A stretch of DNA of 64,000 nucleotides from positions 1,922,001 through 1,986,000 of the forward strand of contig NZ_JBBOCA010000001.1 in the NCBI RefSeq assembly GCF_038002225.1, read 5' to 3'. This document shows, piece by piece, positions 39,030 to 49,595 of the stretch. Position numbers and translations under genes: made by a program. Below the pieces are notes generated by a model. That model searched no databases. It was not told where the DNA came from and worked only from the letters and a program-made list of their open reading frames with translations. The DNA comes from Paenibacillus sp. FSL R7-0204 (lineage in GTDB: Bacteria > Bacillota > Bacilli > Paenibacillales > Paenibacillaceae). How positions within the stretch are numbered: position 1 is the stretch's first letter; each line of letters begins with the position of its first letter.

Positions 39030-40334
39030 ATGGATCTATTCTCGCAGGGTGAAGACAACGGGAGCGGACGGCTGCTTGCAGACCGGATGCGGCCCGGCAA
39101 TCTGGATGAATATATCGGACAGGAGCATATTGTAGGCAAGGGCAAGCTGCTGCGCAGGGCGATTGAAGCGGACCAGGTCTCTTCAATCCTGCTCTACGGG
39201 CCTCCGGGCTGCGGCAAAACCACTCTGGCCCATATCATATCGCATCACACCCAAGGTGAATTCGTGCGGCTGAATGCGGTGGAGGCTTCGGTGAAGGATG
39301 TACGGGAGGTCATTGAACGCGCACAGAGCAATAAGGCGCTGTACGGCTCGAAGACGATTCTGTTCCTGGACGAGGTACACCGCTTCAACAGCTCCCGCCA
39401 GGATGCGCTGCTGCCGGCCGTGGAGAAGGGGACGATTACCTTCATTGGTGCGACAACAGAGAATCCGTTCCATTATGTGAACGGGGCCTTGATGAGCCGC
39501 TCGACCTTATTCCAGTTGGAGTCCCTGACCAGCGGGCATAGCCTGATCGCAATGAAGCGGGCGCTTGCTGACGATCAGCGGGGGCTCGGCTTCATGGATC
39601 TGAAGGCTGATGAAGACGCGCTGCTGCATATCGCCGCCATGGCGAACGGTGATATCCGCCGGGCCTTGAATGCGCTGGAGCTGGCGGCGATGACTACGGC
39701 GCCGGAGCGTGACGGCAGCGTGCATATTACGCTTGCGGTGGCGGAGGAGTCGATCCGCCGCCCGATTGTCAAAGCGGACGAGTCGACGCAGTACGATGTG
39801 CTGTCCGCTTTTCACAAAAGCATCCGCGGCTCCAGTGACGCCGCCCTGTTCTGGTTCCTCTACGCGGTGGAGAAGCTGGGCATGGACCCTATGACCTTCA
39901 TCCGCCGTCTGATCGCGGCCAGCAGTGAGGATATTGGCCTGGCGAACCCGCAGGCGATGATCCAGGCGGTCAGTGCGCTGGATGCCTACCGTAATAACGG
40001 CTGGCCGGAGGCGAAGCTGAACATCGCGCAGGCGATTCTGTTCGCCGTAGAGAGCCCCAAATCAGACGGGGTAGTGACCGCTATCGCGAACGTCATGAAC
40101 AGTCTGGAGGATCTGAAGTCGGCCGAGGTGCCGCTGCATTTGCGGGATACGCACTATAAAGGTGCGGCCCAGCTGGGCCATGAGGGCTACCAGTATCCGC
40201 ATAATTTCCCTGGCCATTATGTGAAGCAGGACTATCTGCCGAAGGCAATCGCCCGCAAGGTCTTCTATCAGGCCACCGAGCAGGGCAACGAGGCGAAGAT
40301 CCGCCATAACCAGCAGCTGCGGCGCGGGCAATAG
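39030..40334 (+). CDS. rarA: Replication-associated recombination protein RarA/MgsA
   Basis: 434 residues. AAA+ ATPase of the clamp-loader clade: LLYGPPGCGKTTLAHIIS (Walker A), LFLDEVHRFN (Walker B), GATTENP (sensor 1), and C-terminal tetramerisation domain with RDTHYKGAAQLGHEGYQYPH. Acts at stalled forks. Equivalent to yrvN; in B. subtilis it lies between tcdA and cymR. Confidence 0.94.
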   Translation: MDLFSQGEDNGSGRLLADRMRPGNLDEYIGQEHIVGKGKLLRRAIEADQVSSILLYGPPGCGKTTLAHIISHHTQGEFVRLNAVEASVKDVREVIERAQSNKALYGSKTILFLDEVHRFNSSRQDALLPAVEKGTITFIGATTENPFHYVNGALMSRSTLFQLESLTSGHSLIAMKRALADDQRGLGFMDLKADEDALLHIAAMANGDIRRALNALELAAMTTAPERDGSVHITLAVAEESIRRPIVKADESTQYDVLSAFHKSIRGSSDAALFWFLYAVEKLGMDPMTFIRRLIAASSEDIGLANPQAMIQAVSALDAYRNNGWPEAKLNIAQAILFAVESPKSDGVVTAIANVMNSLEDLKSAEVPLHLRDTHYKGAAQLGHEGYQYPHNFPGHYVKQDYLPKAIARKVFYQATEQGNEAKIRHNQQLRRGQ

Positions 40335-40376
40335 GGCTTCTCCGTCTGCTCCAGCTAATTGTACATTTTACAAACA

Positions 40377-40418
40377 GAGAGCAGCCATTCTCCATAACTG
40401 GAGGAGGCTGCTCTTTTT
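40377..40418 (+). terminator. Terminator after rarA
   Basis: AGAGCAGCC / GGCTGCTCT with an inner TCTCC/GGAGGA pairing and five T residues. Confidence 0.85.
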
Positions 40419-40532
40419 GACACTATAAATATGATAGAAATAGAAATATTTTGACAAAAAAACCGATATCCTCAGAAAAATTAATGTAAATATATAGAAT
40501 TAATTTACTGTATGTGGTATATGTGTAGGTAG

Positions 40533-40545
40533 AGGTATTTTACCT
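40533..40545. promoter_or_regulatory. Palindrome in the cellulase leader
   Basis: AGGTA-TTT-TACCT, about 135 bp before the GH9 start, in an AT-rich region (40420-40560) that must hold the operon promoter. TTGACA occurs at 40417 and 40451 but no good -10 is correctly spaced. Possible operator. Confidence 0.35.
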
Positions 40546-40569
40546 TAATTTGTAATATGGAGGTGGTAA

Positions 40570-40590
40570 ATGGAACGTGTGCAAATATGA
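40570..40590 (+). CDS. Six-codon upstream reading frame in the cellulase leader
   Basis: ATG-GAA-CGT-GTG-CAA-ATA-TGA with GGAGGT five bases upstream, 88 bp before the GH9 start. Could be translated; role unknown. Confidence 0.3.
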   Translation: MERVQI

Positions 40591-40678
40591 TGTCTAATTA
40601 TGGACACTGGGGAGGTATTTGTGCGTGCCTGAGTCCTGACGGACTGAAAAGTAAGAAAACGAAGGGAGATGAGCAAGG

Positions 40679-43414
40679 ATGAGTCAAAGTAAACGTAAGA
40701 CCGGCTGTATCGCTTCACTAAGCCTGATGTTAGCCTTCACCATTGGTTCAGGGACGGCTGTCCGCCCGTCTGTCACCGAAGCGGCAAGCGCCGGATTTAA
40801 TTATGCAGAGGCACTGCAGAAATCGATCTATTTCTACGAGGCCCAGCGTTCGGGTGAGCTGCCGGCGGACAACCGCGTGGAATGGAGAGGCGACTCGGGG
40901 CTGCAGGATGGTGCCGATGTCGGCCATGACCTGACGGGAGGCTGGTACGACGCAGGGGATCATGTCAAATTCGGCTTTCCGATGGCGTATACTGCGACCA
41001 TGCTGGCATGGTCGGTCTATGAATACAAGGATGGTTACGTGCAGTCCGGGCAGCTGGATGAGATTCTGGACAATATCCGCTGGGCTACAGACTATTTTGT
41101 GAAAGCGCATACTGCACCGAATGAGCTGTGGGGACAGGTAGGTAACGGCACGGCGGATCATAACTGGTGGGGACCGGCGGAGGTCATGCCTATGGCGCGC
41201 CCGGCCTACAAGATTGATGCTGCACATCCCGGCTCGGATCTGGCTGGTGAGACTGCCGCCGCCCTTGCCTCGGCTTCCATTATTTTCAGGGATTCAGATC
41301 CCGCTTATGCGGACAAGCTCCTGCTGCATGCCAAGCAATTATACAATTTTGCCGATACGTACCGGGGGGCTTACTCCGATACTATCACTGACGCCAAGCA
41401 GTATTACAATTCGTGGAGCAGCTATGCCGATGAATTGAGCTGGGGCGGTGTCTGGCTATACCTGGCGACCGGTGAGCAGACCTATTTGAACAAGGCTGTC
41501 GCCGCCAGCAATCTGTGGGGTACGAATCAAGCCGGAGACTGGGGTTATCAATGGACCCAATCCTGGGATGACAAGCATTACGGTGCGCAGCTCCTGCTGT
41601 CCCGCATTACGAATGATCCCAAGTTCATTCAATCCACGGAACGCAATATGCAGTTCTGGACGACCGGGGTGAACGGCACCTCCGACCGGGTAACGTATAC
41701 TCCAGGCGGGCTGGCCCATCTGGATCAATGGGGGGCGCTGCGGTATGCAGCCAACCATGCTTTTCTTGCTTTTGTCTATGCAGACTGGGTTACTGATCCG
41801 GTGAAAAAGAATACCGCCCAGGCCTTCGCAGAGCGCCAGATTAACTATATGCTGGGCGACAATCCGCGAAATAGCAGCTATGTCATCGGCTTCGGCGCGA
41901 ATGCACCTGAGCATCCTCACCACCGCACCTCACACGGCTCCTGGAGCGACAGCCAGACCACTCCGGCCAACCACCGGCATGTGCTCTACGGCGCACTTGT
42001 TGGCGGCCCCTCCAAGACCGATGCTTACACCGATGCGATCAGCGATTATGTCTCTAATGAAGTTGCAACCGATTACAATTCAGCCTTTACCGGCTCTCTG
42101 GCCCGGATGATGATGCTTCACGGGCAGGGGCAGAGCCCGCTTGCGAACTTCCCGCCGGCCGAAACGCGTGAGGATGAGATGTTCACGGAAACTTCCGTGA
42201 ATGCTAGCGGCAGCAATTTTGTAGAGATCCGCGCGGTTCTCAATAACCGTTCAGCCTGGCCTGCCCGCTCCAGTAGCCATTTGTCCTTCAACTACTATCT
42301 GGACATCAGCGAGGCTGTTGCCGCAGGATATGGTCCCGGCGATATCACGGTTAAGGCCGGAGGCTATAATCAGGGAGCTACTGTCTCACAGCTGCTGCCT
42401 TACGATGAAGCGAACCATATCTACTACACCAAAGTAGATTTCTCCGGCACTCCCATCTATCCGGGCGGACAGTCTGCTTACCGCAAGGAAGTACAGTTCC
42501 GCATTGCCGGACCGCTGAACACCACCTTCTGGGACAACAGCAATGACTTCTCCTTCAAGGGAGTGGCCGCGAATGCTTCAGCGGCAACGAAGAACCCTTA
42601 TATCCCGGTATACGATGCAGGTGTCAAAGTGTACGGGGAGCTGCCTTCCGGCGGCGGAACGCCAGGTGAACCGCAGGTTCCTGGACGTCCGTCCGGCCTC
42701 CAGGCTGAGCCCGGCAACGCCAGCGTAGCCTTGAGCTGGAATGCAGTCAGCGGTGCAACGTCGTATACCGTCAAGCGCTCTCTGGTGAGCGGCGGACCGT
42801 ACACTACAGTGGGTACGTCTACTTCAGCTGTCTACAGCGACAGCGGACTAACGAACGGAGTGGACTATTATTATGTGGTAACCGCTTCGAACAGCGTAGG
42901 GGAGAGTACAGCGTCTGTACAGGTGAGCGCCAAGCCGCGCGAGATTATAGTGCCTGCCGGCGCTCTGCGTGTGCAGTACCGCACCAATGATACCAGTCCC
43001 GGAGATTCACAGATCCGCAGCCAGTTCCGGATTATCAATACAGGAACCGAGGCCATTCCGCTCAGCGGTCTGAAGCTGCGTTACTATTACACTGTTGACG
43101 GGGACAAGCCGCAGGAATTCCACTGTGACTACGCAGCTGTCGGCAGCGGTAACCTGAACGGAAGCTTCGGGAAGCTTAGTGCACCTGTTACCCTGGCCGA
43201 CTCTTATCTGGAGATTTCTTTTGCGGCAGGAGCAGGAAGCCTGGCACCAGGGGCAGACAGCGGGGAGATTCAAGTGCGCTTCAACAAGTCCGATTGGACG
43301 GCCTACAATGAGAACAATGACTATTCCTATGGCGGCACACAGCAGACCTTCGCGGATTGGAACAAAGTCACCCTGTACCGTGGAGGAACACTTGTCTGGG
43401 GCCTCGAACCCTAA
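40679..43414 (+). CDS. GH9 endoglucanase with CBM3-Fn3-CBM3
   Basis: 911 residues, secreted: Sec signal ends near residue 37 (TEAASA). GH9 catalytic domain about 39-480, with catalytic Asp region YDAGDHVKFGFPMA, the RTSHGSW histidine motif, and the acid Glu in NEVATDYNSAF. Then a family 3c-type module (from about 500, fused to GH9 as in processive endoglucanases), a fibronectin III domain (about 667-755) and a C-terminal CBM3 (about 761-911) for crystalline cellulose binding. First gene of a two-gene operon; GH48 follows after 27 bp. Confidence 0.96.
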   Translation: MSQSKRKTGCIASLSLMLAFTIGSGTAVRPSVTEAASAGFNYAEALQKSIYFYEAQRSGELPADNRVEWRGDSGLQDGADVGHDLTGGWYDAGDHVKFGFPMAYTATMLAWSVYEYKDGYVQSGQLDEILDNIRWATDYFVKAHTAPNELWGQVGNGTADHNWWGPAEVMPMARPAYKIDAAHPGSDLAGETAAALASASIIFRDSDPAYADKLLLHAKQLYNFADTYRGAYSDTITDAKQYYNSWSSYADELSWGGVWLYLATGEQTYLNKAVAASNLWGTNQAGDWGYQWTQSWDDKHYGAQLLLSRITNDPKFIQSTERNMQFWTTGVNGTSDRVTYTPGGLAHLDQWGALRYAANHAFLAFVYADWVTDPVKKNTAQAFAERQINYMLGDNPRNSSYVIGFGANAPEHPHHRTSHGSWSDSQTTPANHRHVLYGALVGGPSKTDAYTDAISDYVSNEVATDYNSAFTGSLARMMMLHGQGQSPLANFPPAETREDEMFTETSVNASGSNFVEIRAVLNNRSAWPARSSSHLSFNYYLDISEAVAAGYGPGDITVKAGGYNQGATVSQLLPYDEANHIYYTKVDFSGTPIYPGGQSAYRKEVQFRIAGPLNTTFWDNSNDFSFKGVAANASAATKNPYIPVYDAGVKVYGELPSGGGTPGEPQVPGRPSGLQAEPGNASVALSWNAVSGATSYTVKRSLVSGGPYTTVGTSTSAVYSDSGLTNGVDYYYVVTASNSVGESTASVQVSAKPREIIVPAGALRVQYRTNDTSPGDSQIRSQFRIINTGTEAIPLSGLKLRYYYTVDGDKPQEFHCDYAAVGSGNLNGSFGKLSAPVTLADSYLEISFAAGAGSLAPGADSGEIQVRFNKSDWTAYNENNDYSYGGTQQTFADWNKVTLYRGGTLVWGLEP

Positions 43415-43441
43415 ACCATACCAGAGAGGAAGTATGCCGAA

Positions 43442-46357
43442 ATGATGAAGATGAAGCTAAGTTCATTCAAGAAACCGGCCTCCATAGTCATGACTGCTGT
43501 TCTGACCCTTTCCCTCACCAGTGGAATCCTCAATTTCAGCCCGGGAACCGCCAAGGCGGCATCGGTGGAGAAGACCAGATTCCTGCAATTGTATGACCAG
43601 CTGAAGGACCCGGCCAGCGGGTATTTCTCGGCTGAAGGCATCCCGTATCATGCGGTAGAGACCCTGCTCAGCGAGGCGCCTAACTATGGGCATATGACTA
43701 CCTCCGAGGCCTATAGCTACTGGATGTGGCTTGAAGTGCTATACGGCTATAATACCGGGGACTGGAGTAAGCTCGAATCAGCCTGGGATAACATGGAGAA
43801 ATACATCATTCCGATTAATGAAGGCGACGGTGTGCAGGAGCAGCCGACGATGAGCAGCTACAACCCGAACAGCCCGGCCACCTACGCCTCAGAGCTTTCT
43901 CAGCCGGATCAGTATCCAAGCGCACTGAACGGCAAGTACACTCCGGGTAAGGACCCGCTCGATGCAGAGCTGAAGGCCACCTACGGCAATAACCAGACCT
44001 ATCTGATGCACTGGCTGGTGGATGTGGACAACTGGTATGGGTTCGGCAACCTGCTGAATCCTAAGCATACCGCCAGCTATGTGAACACCTTCCAGCGCGG
44101 TGTGCAGGAATCGGTGTGGGAGGCGGTCTCCCATCCTTCACAGGATAACAAGACCTTCGGCAAGCCGAATGAAGGCTTCATGAGCCTGTTCACCAAGGAA
44201 AATAGTGCGCCTTCCGCGCAGTGGCGTTACACCAATGCTACAGATGCTGATGCACGCGCTGTGCAGGCCATGTACTGGGCCAAGGATCTTGGCTATACCA
44301 ATACGGTCTATCTGAACAAAGCCAAGAAAATGGGCGACTTCCTCCGTTATGGTATGTACGATAAGTACTTCCAGAAGGTTGGAAGTGCAGCTAACGGTTC
44401 GCCTCAGCCGGGAACCGGCAAGGATTCCAACCAGTACCTGATGGCCTGGTATACCTCCTGGGGCGGCGGTCTGGGCAGCGGCGGAGACTGGGCCTGGAGA
44501 ATCGGTGCGAGCCATGCGCACCAAGGGTACCAGAATGTAGTTGCGGCCTATGCGCTGTCCACTGCAACTGCAGGGCTGGTTCCGTCTTCCGCAACAGCCG
44601 GAACGGATTGGAGCAAATCGCTGACCCGCCAATTGGAATTCTACAACTGGCTGCAATCCTCTGAAGGAGCGATTGCAGGCGGTGCCACCAATAGCTACGG
44701 CGGTTCTTACAGTGCTTATCCTGCAGGAGCCAGCACGTTCTACGGCATGCTATACGATGAGGCACCTGTCTATCAGGACCCGCCATCCAACAACTGGTTC
44801 GGGATGCAGTCCTGGAGTATGGAGCGCGTAGCAGAGCTGTATTATATCCTGGCTTCCAGCGGTGATACTACCTCGGATAATTTCAAAATGGCCAAACGGG
44901 TCATTGAGAACTGGATTGACTGGTCTTCAGATTATGCTTTTGTAGGCAGCCGTCCCGTATCGGATGCCGCCGGCTATTATCTGGATCAGCAGGGCAACCG
45001 GATTCTGGGCGGAGCCAACCCGCAGGTGGCTACTGTGGCTGCACCGGGCGAATTCTGGATTCCGGGCAATGTAGAGTGGCATGGCCAGCCGGATACCTGG
45101 AACGGCTTCAGCTCTTTTAACGGCAACAGCAGCTTGAAGGCAGTGACCAAGGACCCAGGGCAGGATACCGGCGTACTGGGCAGCTATATCAAAGCCCTCA
45201 CGTTCTTCGCCGCAGGGAACAAGGCAGAGCACGGCAACTACACTGCGCTCGGCGGAACCGCTTCGCAGCTGGCTAAGTCCATGCTGGATACCGCCTGGGG
45301 CTACAATGACGGCCTTGGAATTACCACTCTGGAGAAGCGTGCCGATTATTTCCGGTTCTTCACCAAAGAGGTCTATTTCCCGGCAGGCTGGAGCGGTACC
45401 TTCGGACAGGGCAATACCATTCCGGGGAACGCGACAGTTCCATCTGACCCGGCTAAGGGCGGCAATGGAGTGTATGCGAGCTACACCGATATTCTCCCGA
45501 AAATCAAAAATGATCCCAAGTGGAGTTATCTCGAAGGAAAATACAATACTTCCTACAATAAAACCACCAAGACCTGGGACAATGGCGCGCCTGAGTTCAC
45601 CTATCACCGCTTCTGGTCACAGGTGGACATGGCTACAGCATATGCCGAATATGACCGGCTGATTAATAACGGCAGCGGCCCTATGCCGACAGCTACCCCT
45701 ACAACCACGCCAACGGCCACTCCGACAGCAACAGCAACACCAACACCAACAGCTACACCAACAACAGTGCCAACAGCCACACCGACGGCTACACCGACAA
45801 CAGTGCCAACGGCTACACCGACAGTCGCACCGACGGCTACACCGACAACAGTGCCAACGGCTACACCGACAGTCGCACCAACCGCTACGCCTGCTGTAGG
45901 GAATCTGGTCGTTCAATACCGTACAACGGATACGAACGCCACCGACCCGCAGTTCCGTCCGCAGCTGCGGATTATCAATAACGGGACCACAGCGGTAGAC
46001 CTCAGCAAGGTTAAGGTCCGGTATTACTACACGATTGACGGCGAGCGGGCGCAGCAGTTCAATGTCGATTATGCGGCTCTCGGCGGCAGCAATGTGCTGG
46101 GCAGCTTCGTGAAGCTTGAGCCTGCAGTTACAGGAGCGGACCACTATGTGGAGATTTCCTTTAGTGCGGGCGCGGGCAGTCTTGCTCCGGGTGCGAATAC
46201 CGGAGAGATTCAACTGCGCATTAACAAGACCGACTGGAGCAATTACAATGAGGCTGACGATTACTCCTATGATGCAACCAAAACGTCTTTCACAGACTGG
46301 AACCGGGTGCCGCTGTATCTGAACGGTGTACTGGTCTGGGGCGTTCAGCCGCAATAA
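43442..46357 (+). CDS. GH48 cellobiohydrolase with CBM3
   Basis: 971 residues, secreted: signal peptide ends near TAKAAS (about 40). GH48 catalytic domain about 41-740; the proton-donor Glu lies in GHMTTSEAYSYWMWLE. A Pro/Thr-rich linker (about 747-818) joins a CBM3 (about 820-971). GH48 enzymes release cellobiose processively from reducing ends and act in synergy with GH9, which explains the operon. Outside cellulosomes this free-enzyme pair with CBM3 is typical of Paenibacillus. No dockerin is present. Confidence 0.96.
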   Translation: MMKMKLSSFKKPASIVMTAVLTLSLTSGILNFSPGTAKAASVEKTRFLQLYDQLKDPASGYFSAEGIPYHAVETLLSEAPNYGHMTTSEAYSYWMWLEVLYGYNTGDWSKLESAWDNMEKYIIPINEGDGVQEQPTMSSYNPNSPATYASELSQPDQYPSALNGKYTPGKDPLDAELKATYGNNQTYLMHWLVDVDNWYGFGNLLNPKHTASYVNTFQRGVQESVWEAVSHPSQDNKTFGKPNEGFMSLFTKENSAPSAQWRYTNATDADARAVQAMYWAKDLGYTNTVYLNKAKKMGDFLRYGMYDKYFQKVGSAANGSPQPGTGKDSNQYLMAWYTSWGGGLGSGGDWAWRIGASHAHQGYQNVVAAYALSTATAGLVPSSATAGTDWSKSLTRQLEFYNWLQSSEGAIAGGATNSYGGSYSAYPAGASTFYGMLYDEAPVYQDPPSNNWFGMQSWSMERVAELYYILASSGDTTSDNFKMAKRVIENWIDWSSDYAFVGSRPVSDAAGYYLDQQGNRILGGANPQVATVAAPGEFWIPGNVEWHGQPDTWNGFSSFNGNSSLKAVTKDPGQDTGVLGSYIKALTFFAAGNKAEHGNYTALGGTASQLAKSMLDTAWGYNDGLGITTLEKRADYFRFFTKEVYFPAGWSGTFGQGNTIPGNATVPSDPAKGGNGVYASYTDILPKIKNDPKWSYLEGKYNTSYNKTTKTWDNGAPEFTYHRFWSQVDMATAYAEYDRLINNGSGPMPTATPTTTPTATPTATATPTPTATPTTVPTATPTATPTTVPTATPTVAPTATPTTVPTATPTVAPTATPAVGNLVVQYRTTDTNATDPQFRPQLRIINNGTTAVDLSKVKVRYYYTIDGERAQQFNVDYAALGGSNVLGSFVKLEPAVTGADHYVEISFSAGAGSLAPGANTGEIQLRINKTDWSNYNEADDYSYDATKTSFTDWNRVPLYLNGVLVWGVQPQ
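45682..45897 (+). repeat. Tandem repeat encoding the Pro/Thr linker of GH48
   Basis: Degenerate tandem units built from codons for P-T-A-T and P-T-V-A/P-T-T-V. The longer unit beginning ACCGACAACAGTGCCAACGG recurs around 45780 and 45841, suggesting recent duplication. Such arrays vary in copy number between strains. Confidence 0.85.
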
Positions 46358-46416
46358 GGCTGAAGCCTTGTGAGTCAGCCCCGGCGTGACTCCGTGTCCT
46401 GACCCATCAATGACGA

Positions 46417-46458
46417 AGAACCTTCAACTCCACGCGCTGTGGTGTTGAAGGTTCTTTT
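46417..46458. terminator. Terminator after GH48, also facing mnmA
   Basis: AGAACCTTCAACTCCAC / GTGGTGTTGAAGGTTCT, five-base loop, TTTT tail; the complement also gives a short T-run. Confidence 0.9.
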
Positions 46459-46493
46459 GTGTGGGTTGAGGTGCAGTTCAGGCAGGAGATGCC

Positions 46494-47669
<1,176 letters not shown>

Positions 47670-47891
47670 TCATTGTGTATTATAACATACCTGTCTACCC
47701 CAAACGAGGACACCTAGGCTATAAAATATAGCGAAAAACAGTCCGAAATTGACAATTTGTCCACCAGTGGCGAACAAAATCGCGAATTATTACCGTTTGC
47801 TGTTCCAAATGTGTCCATAGATATGATAACATAAGCTGAGAGCAGACATCGGAATACATTGATATGCAACTAAACCGAAAGAGGTGCCCCT

Positions 47892-48311
47892 TTGAAAATA
47901 TCAACCAAAGGACGTTACGGATTAACCATTATGATGGAGCTTGCCCTGAAATTCGGCGAAGGGCCTACATCACTTAAGAGCATCGCCGAGAAAAACGGAC
48001 TGTCCGAGCATTACCTGGAGCAGCTCATCGCCCCGCTGCGCAATGCAGGTCTGGTGAAGAGCATCCGCGGAGCCTACGGCGGTTATATACTGTCCCGTGA
48101 GACCGGCACCATTACTGCCGGAGATATCATCCGCGTCCTGGAAGGCCCGATCTCCCCGGTGGACTTCACCGAAGAAGACGACCCGGCCAAGCGCGACCTC
48201 TGGCTGCGCATCCGCGACAGTATCGCGGACGTCCTGGACTCCACCACCTTATCCGACCTGATCAACTTCAAGGAAGAGAGCCAGGCGGATAATTATATGT
48301 TTTATATTTAA
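47892..48311 (+). CDS. cymR: Rrf2-family regulator, CymR-like
   Basis: 139 residues from TTG 47892 (AAAGAGGTG upstream). Winged helix typical of Rrf2: STKGRYGLTIMMELALKFG, SLKSIAEKNGLSEHYLEQL, SIRGAYGGYILSRE. It lacks the cysteine triad of iron-sulfur IscR, as expected for CymR, which represses cysteine uptake and synthesis together with CysK. Position after rarA supports the call although 7.5 kb separates them here. Confidence 0.88.
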   Translation: MKISTKGRYGLTIMMELALKFGEGPTSLKSIAEKNGLSEHYLEQLIAPLRNAGLVKSIRGAYGGYILSRETGTITAGDIIRVLEGPISPVDFTEEDDPAKRDLWLRIRDSIADVLDSTTLSDLINFKEESQADNYMFYI

Positions 48312-48408
48312 CAGGGGACTGAAACCTGTTGATTTCAAAGGGATTGTTGAAAAGTGTTACCCACAAATTACCCACATGTTGAAGGTGAGTAATGAAGGCC
48401 TTCAACTC

Positions 48409-48441
48409 GTCCTTCTCAAGAAATTTGGGGAGGACTTTTTT
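48409..48441 (+). terminator. Terminator downstream of cymR
   Basis: GTCCTTCTC / GGGGAGGAC with six T residues. Upstream at 48353-48376 a tandem TTACCCACA is seen (TTACCCACAAATTACCCACA), of a kind often met near integration sites; that reading is inference. Confidence 0.65.
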
Positions 48442-48470
48442 CCATTTTTGTGTTTAAAACGATTGATGTT

Positions 48471-48511
48471 TTATATCGTTCGTGATATATTTATGCCGAG
48501 AACGATATAAT
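48471..48511 (+). promoter_or_regulatory. Promoter/operator of the HigBA-like pair
   Basis: A perfect 10-bp inverted repeat TTATATCGTT (48471-48480) / AACGATATAA (48501-48510), 20 bp apart. The right arm overlaps a -10 TATAAT (48506-48511) and the left covers the -35 zone. This suits autorepression by the antitoxin. Confidence 0.65.
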
Positions 48512-48548
48512 TTGTTCTTAATATACAAATAGACTAAAGAGGTTATTC

Positions 48549-48896
48549 ATGGCGGAGGTTATATTCTACTACACGGAGAAGGGGAATTCAGAAGTTGAGA
48601 AGGCCCTAACCGAACTTAACGAAAGTGCTAAGAGGGGGAATCGACAAGCTGCGGCAGCGCTTGATTCGATTTACTACGCACTAGAAATGGTCGAAAGTGG
48701 GATGCCTCACTCAAGGCAACTCGAAGGTCCACTTTACGAAATACGAGCCAAGCGACATCGGATTACGTATTTTCGATGGGAGGGTTACATAGTGCTATTG
48801 ACGATATTCCTGAAAAGCACGCAACAAACCCCCAAACCTGAAATTGACAGGGCCCGAAAACGAATGAAGGATTGGGTTGCAAGGGAAGGCTCGTAA
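48549..48896 (+). CDS. HigB/Gp49-like toxin
   Basis: 115 residues. RelE/HigB superfamily of the phage-derived Gp49 type: VEKALTELNESAKRGN, SGMPHSRQLEGPLYEIRAKRHRITYF and FLKSTQQTPKPEIDRARKR. These are mRNA-cleaving ribosome-dependent toxins. The toxin gene comes first, as in higBA loci. Base use is more AT-rich than the flanking backbone, suggesting transfer. Confidence 0.88.
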   Translation: MAEVIFYYTEKGNSEVEKALTELNESAKRGNRQAAAALDSIYYALEMVESGMPHSRQLEGPLYEIRAKRHRITYFRWEGYIVLLTIFLKSTQQTPKPEIDRARKRMKDWVAREGS

Positions 48897-48959
48897 AGTA
48901 GTGAAGCGGGTAGATGGCGATTGGAAAACCCTCTACCCGATCATAGTGGAGGTGATAGT

Positions 48960-49277
48960 ATGAAAAATAATAAAGAAATCAGAACGTGGAGTAACTTCAA
49001 GAAAGAACTGGACTATAAGTCTGAGTATGAAAAAAAAGTAATCAGTGAAATGGCGAAATTGGTAGTACAGATCACCAACAGACGCAAGTCTTTGGGGCTC
49101 ACACAAGCTCAGGTTGCTGAACGAGCCGGGATTACTCAAGCTCAGGTGGCAAGGTTAGAGACTTCTTCTTCAGTTCCATCCATCGAAACAGTGATGAAAG
49201 TCGCAATTGCCTTGGATATGACTGTTGGCCTGAATGCAGTCGATGAACAATCGGCAGCAATGATGGCTCGCGCCTAA
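48960..49277 (+). CDS. HigA-like Xre antitoxin
   Basis: 105 residues from ATG 48960 (GTGGAGGTGAT). Xre helix-turn-helix LGLTQAQVAERAGITQAQVARLE in the centre (written across two helices) and an N-terminal region for toxin binding. Gap to the toxin is 63 bp. Expected to neutralise the toxin and repress the operon through the inverted repeat upstream. Confidence 0.88.
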   Translation: MKNNKEIRTWSNFKKELDYKSEYEKKVISEMAKLVVQITNRRKSLGLTQAQVAERAGITQAQVARLETSSSVPSIETVMKVAIALDMTVGLNAVDEQSAAMMARA

Positions 49278-49327
49278 GAGATCTTTTAAAGTAACATGTG
49301 TGAACATTAATCCGTCATGATTATAAG

Positions 49328-49350
49328 GAGTCCCTTCCGGGGCTCTTTTT
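49328..49350 (+). terminator. Terminator after the toxin-antitoxin pair
   Basis: GAGTCCC-TTCC-GGGGCTC followed by five T residues. The rest of 49278-49595 shows no gene. Confidence 0.8.
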
Positions 49351-49461
49351 CTTTTTATCAAAACTGTATAACGGGGCTGACTACTATGCTGGAGGGAGGA
49401 AAAGCAAATATCATACACACGTAGAGCCCTAGGTTGTTAACGTGGAAGTCGAAAACGCATG

Positions 49462-49500
49462 AAAAGCCCCCTCAAGCCATCCGGCCTGGAAGGGGCTTTT
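49462..49500. terminator. Second hairpin terminator, bidirectional
   Basis: AAAAGCCCC / GGGGCTTTT with a 21-base partly paired loop. Probably terminates the minus-strand gene at 49596. Confidence 0.75.
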
Positions 49501-49595
49501 ATCTAAATCCGATTGAGCTTGCTTTCAGGCGCTTCACCGATTGCCACACGTTTTATATTATTGATGAAGAAATCATGTAATTACATTCAGTATGA

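Noticed and set aside
45682..45897. CRISPR-like tandem repeat
   Set aside because: The repeat is in frame and encodes the Pro/Thr linker of GH48; no spacers are present.
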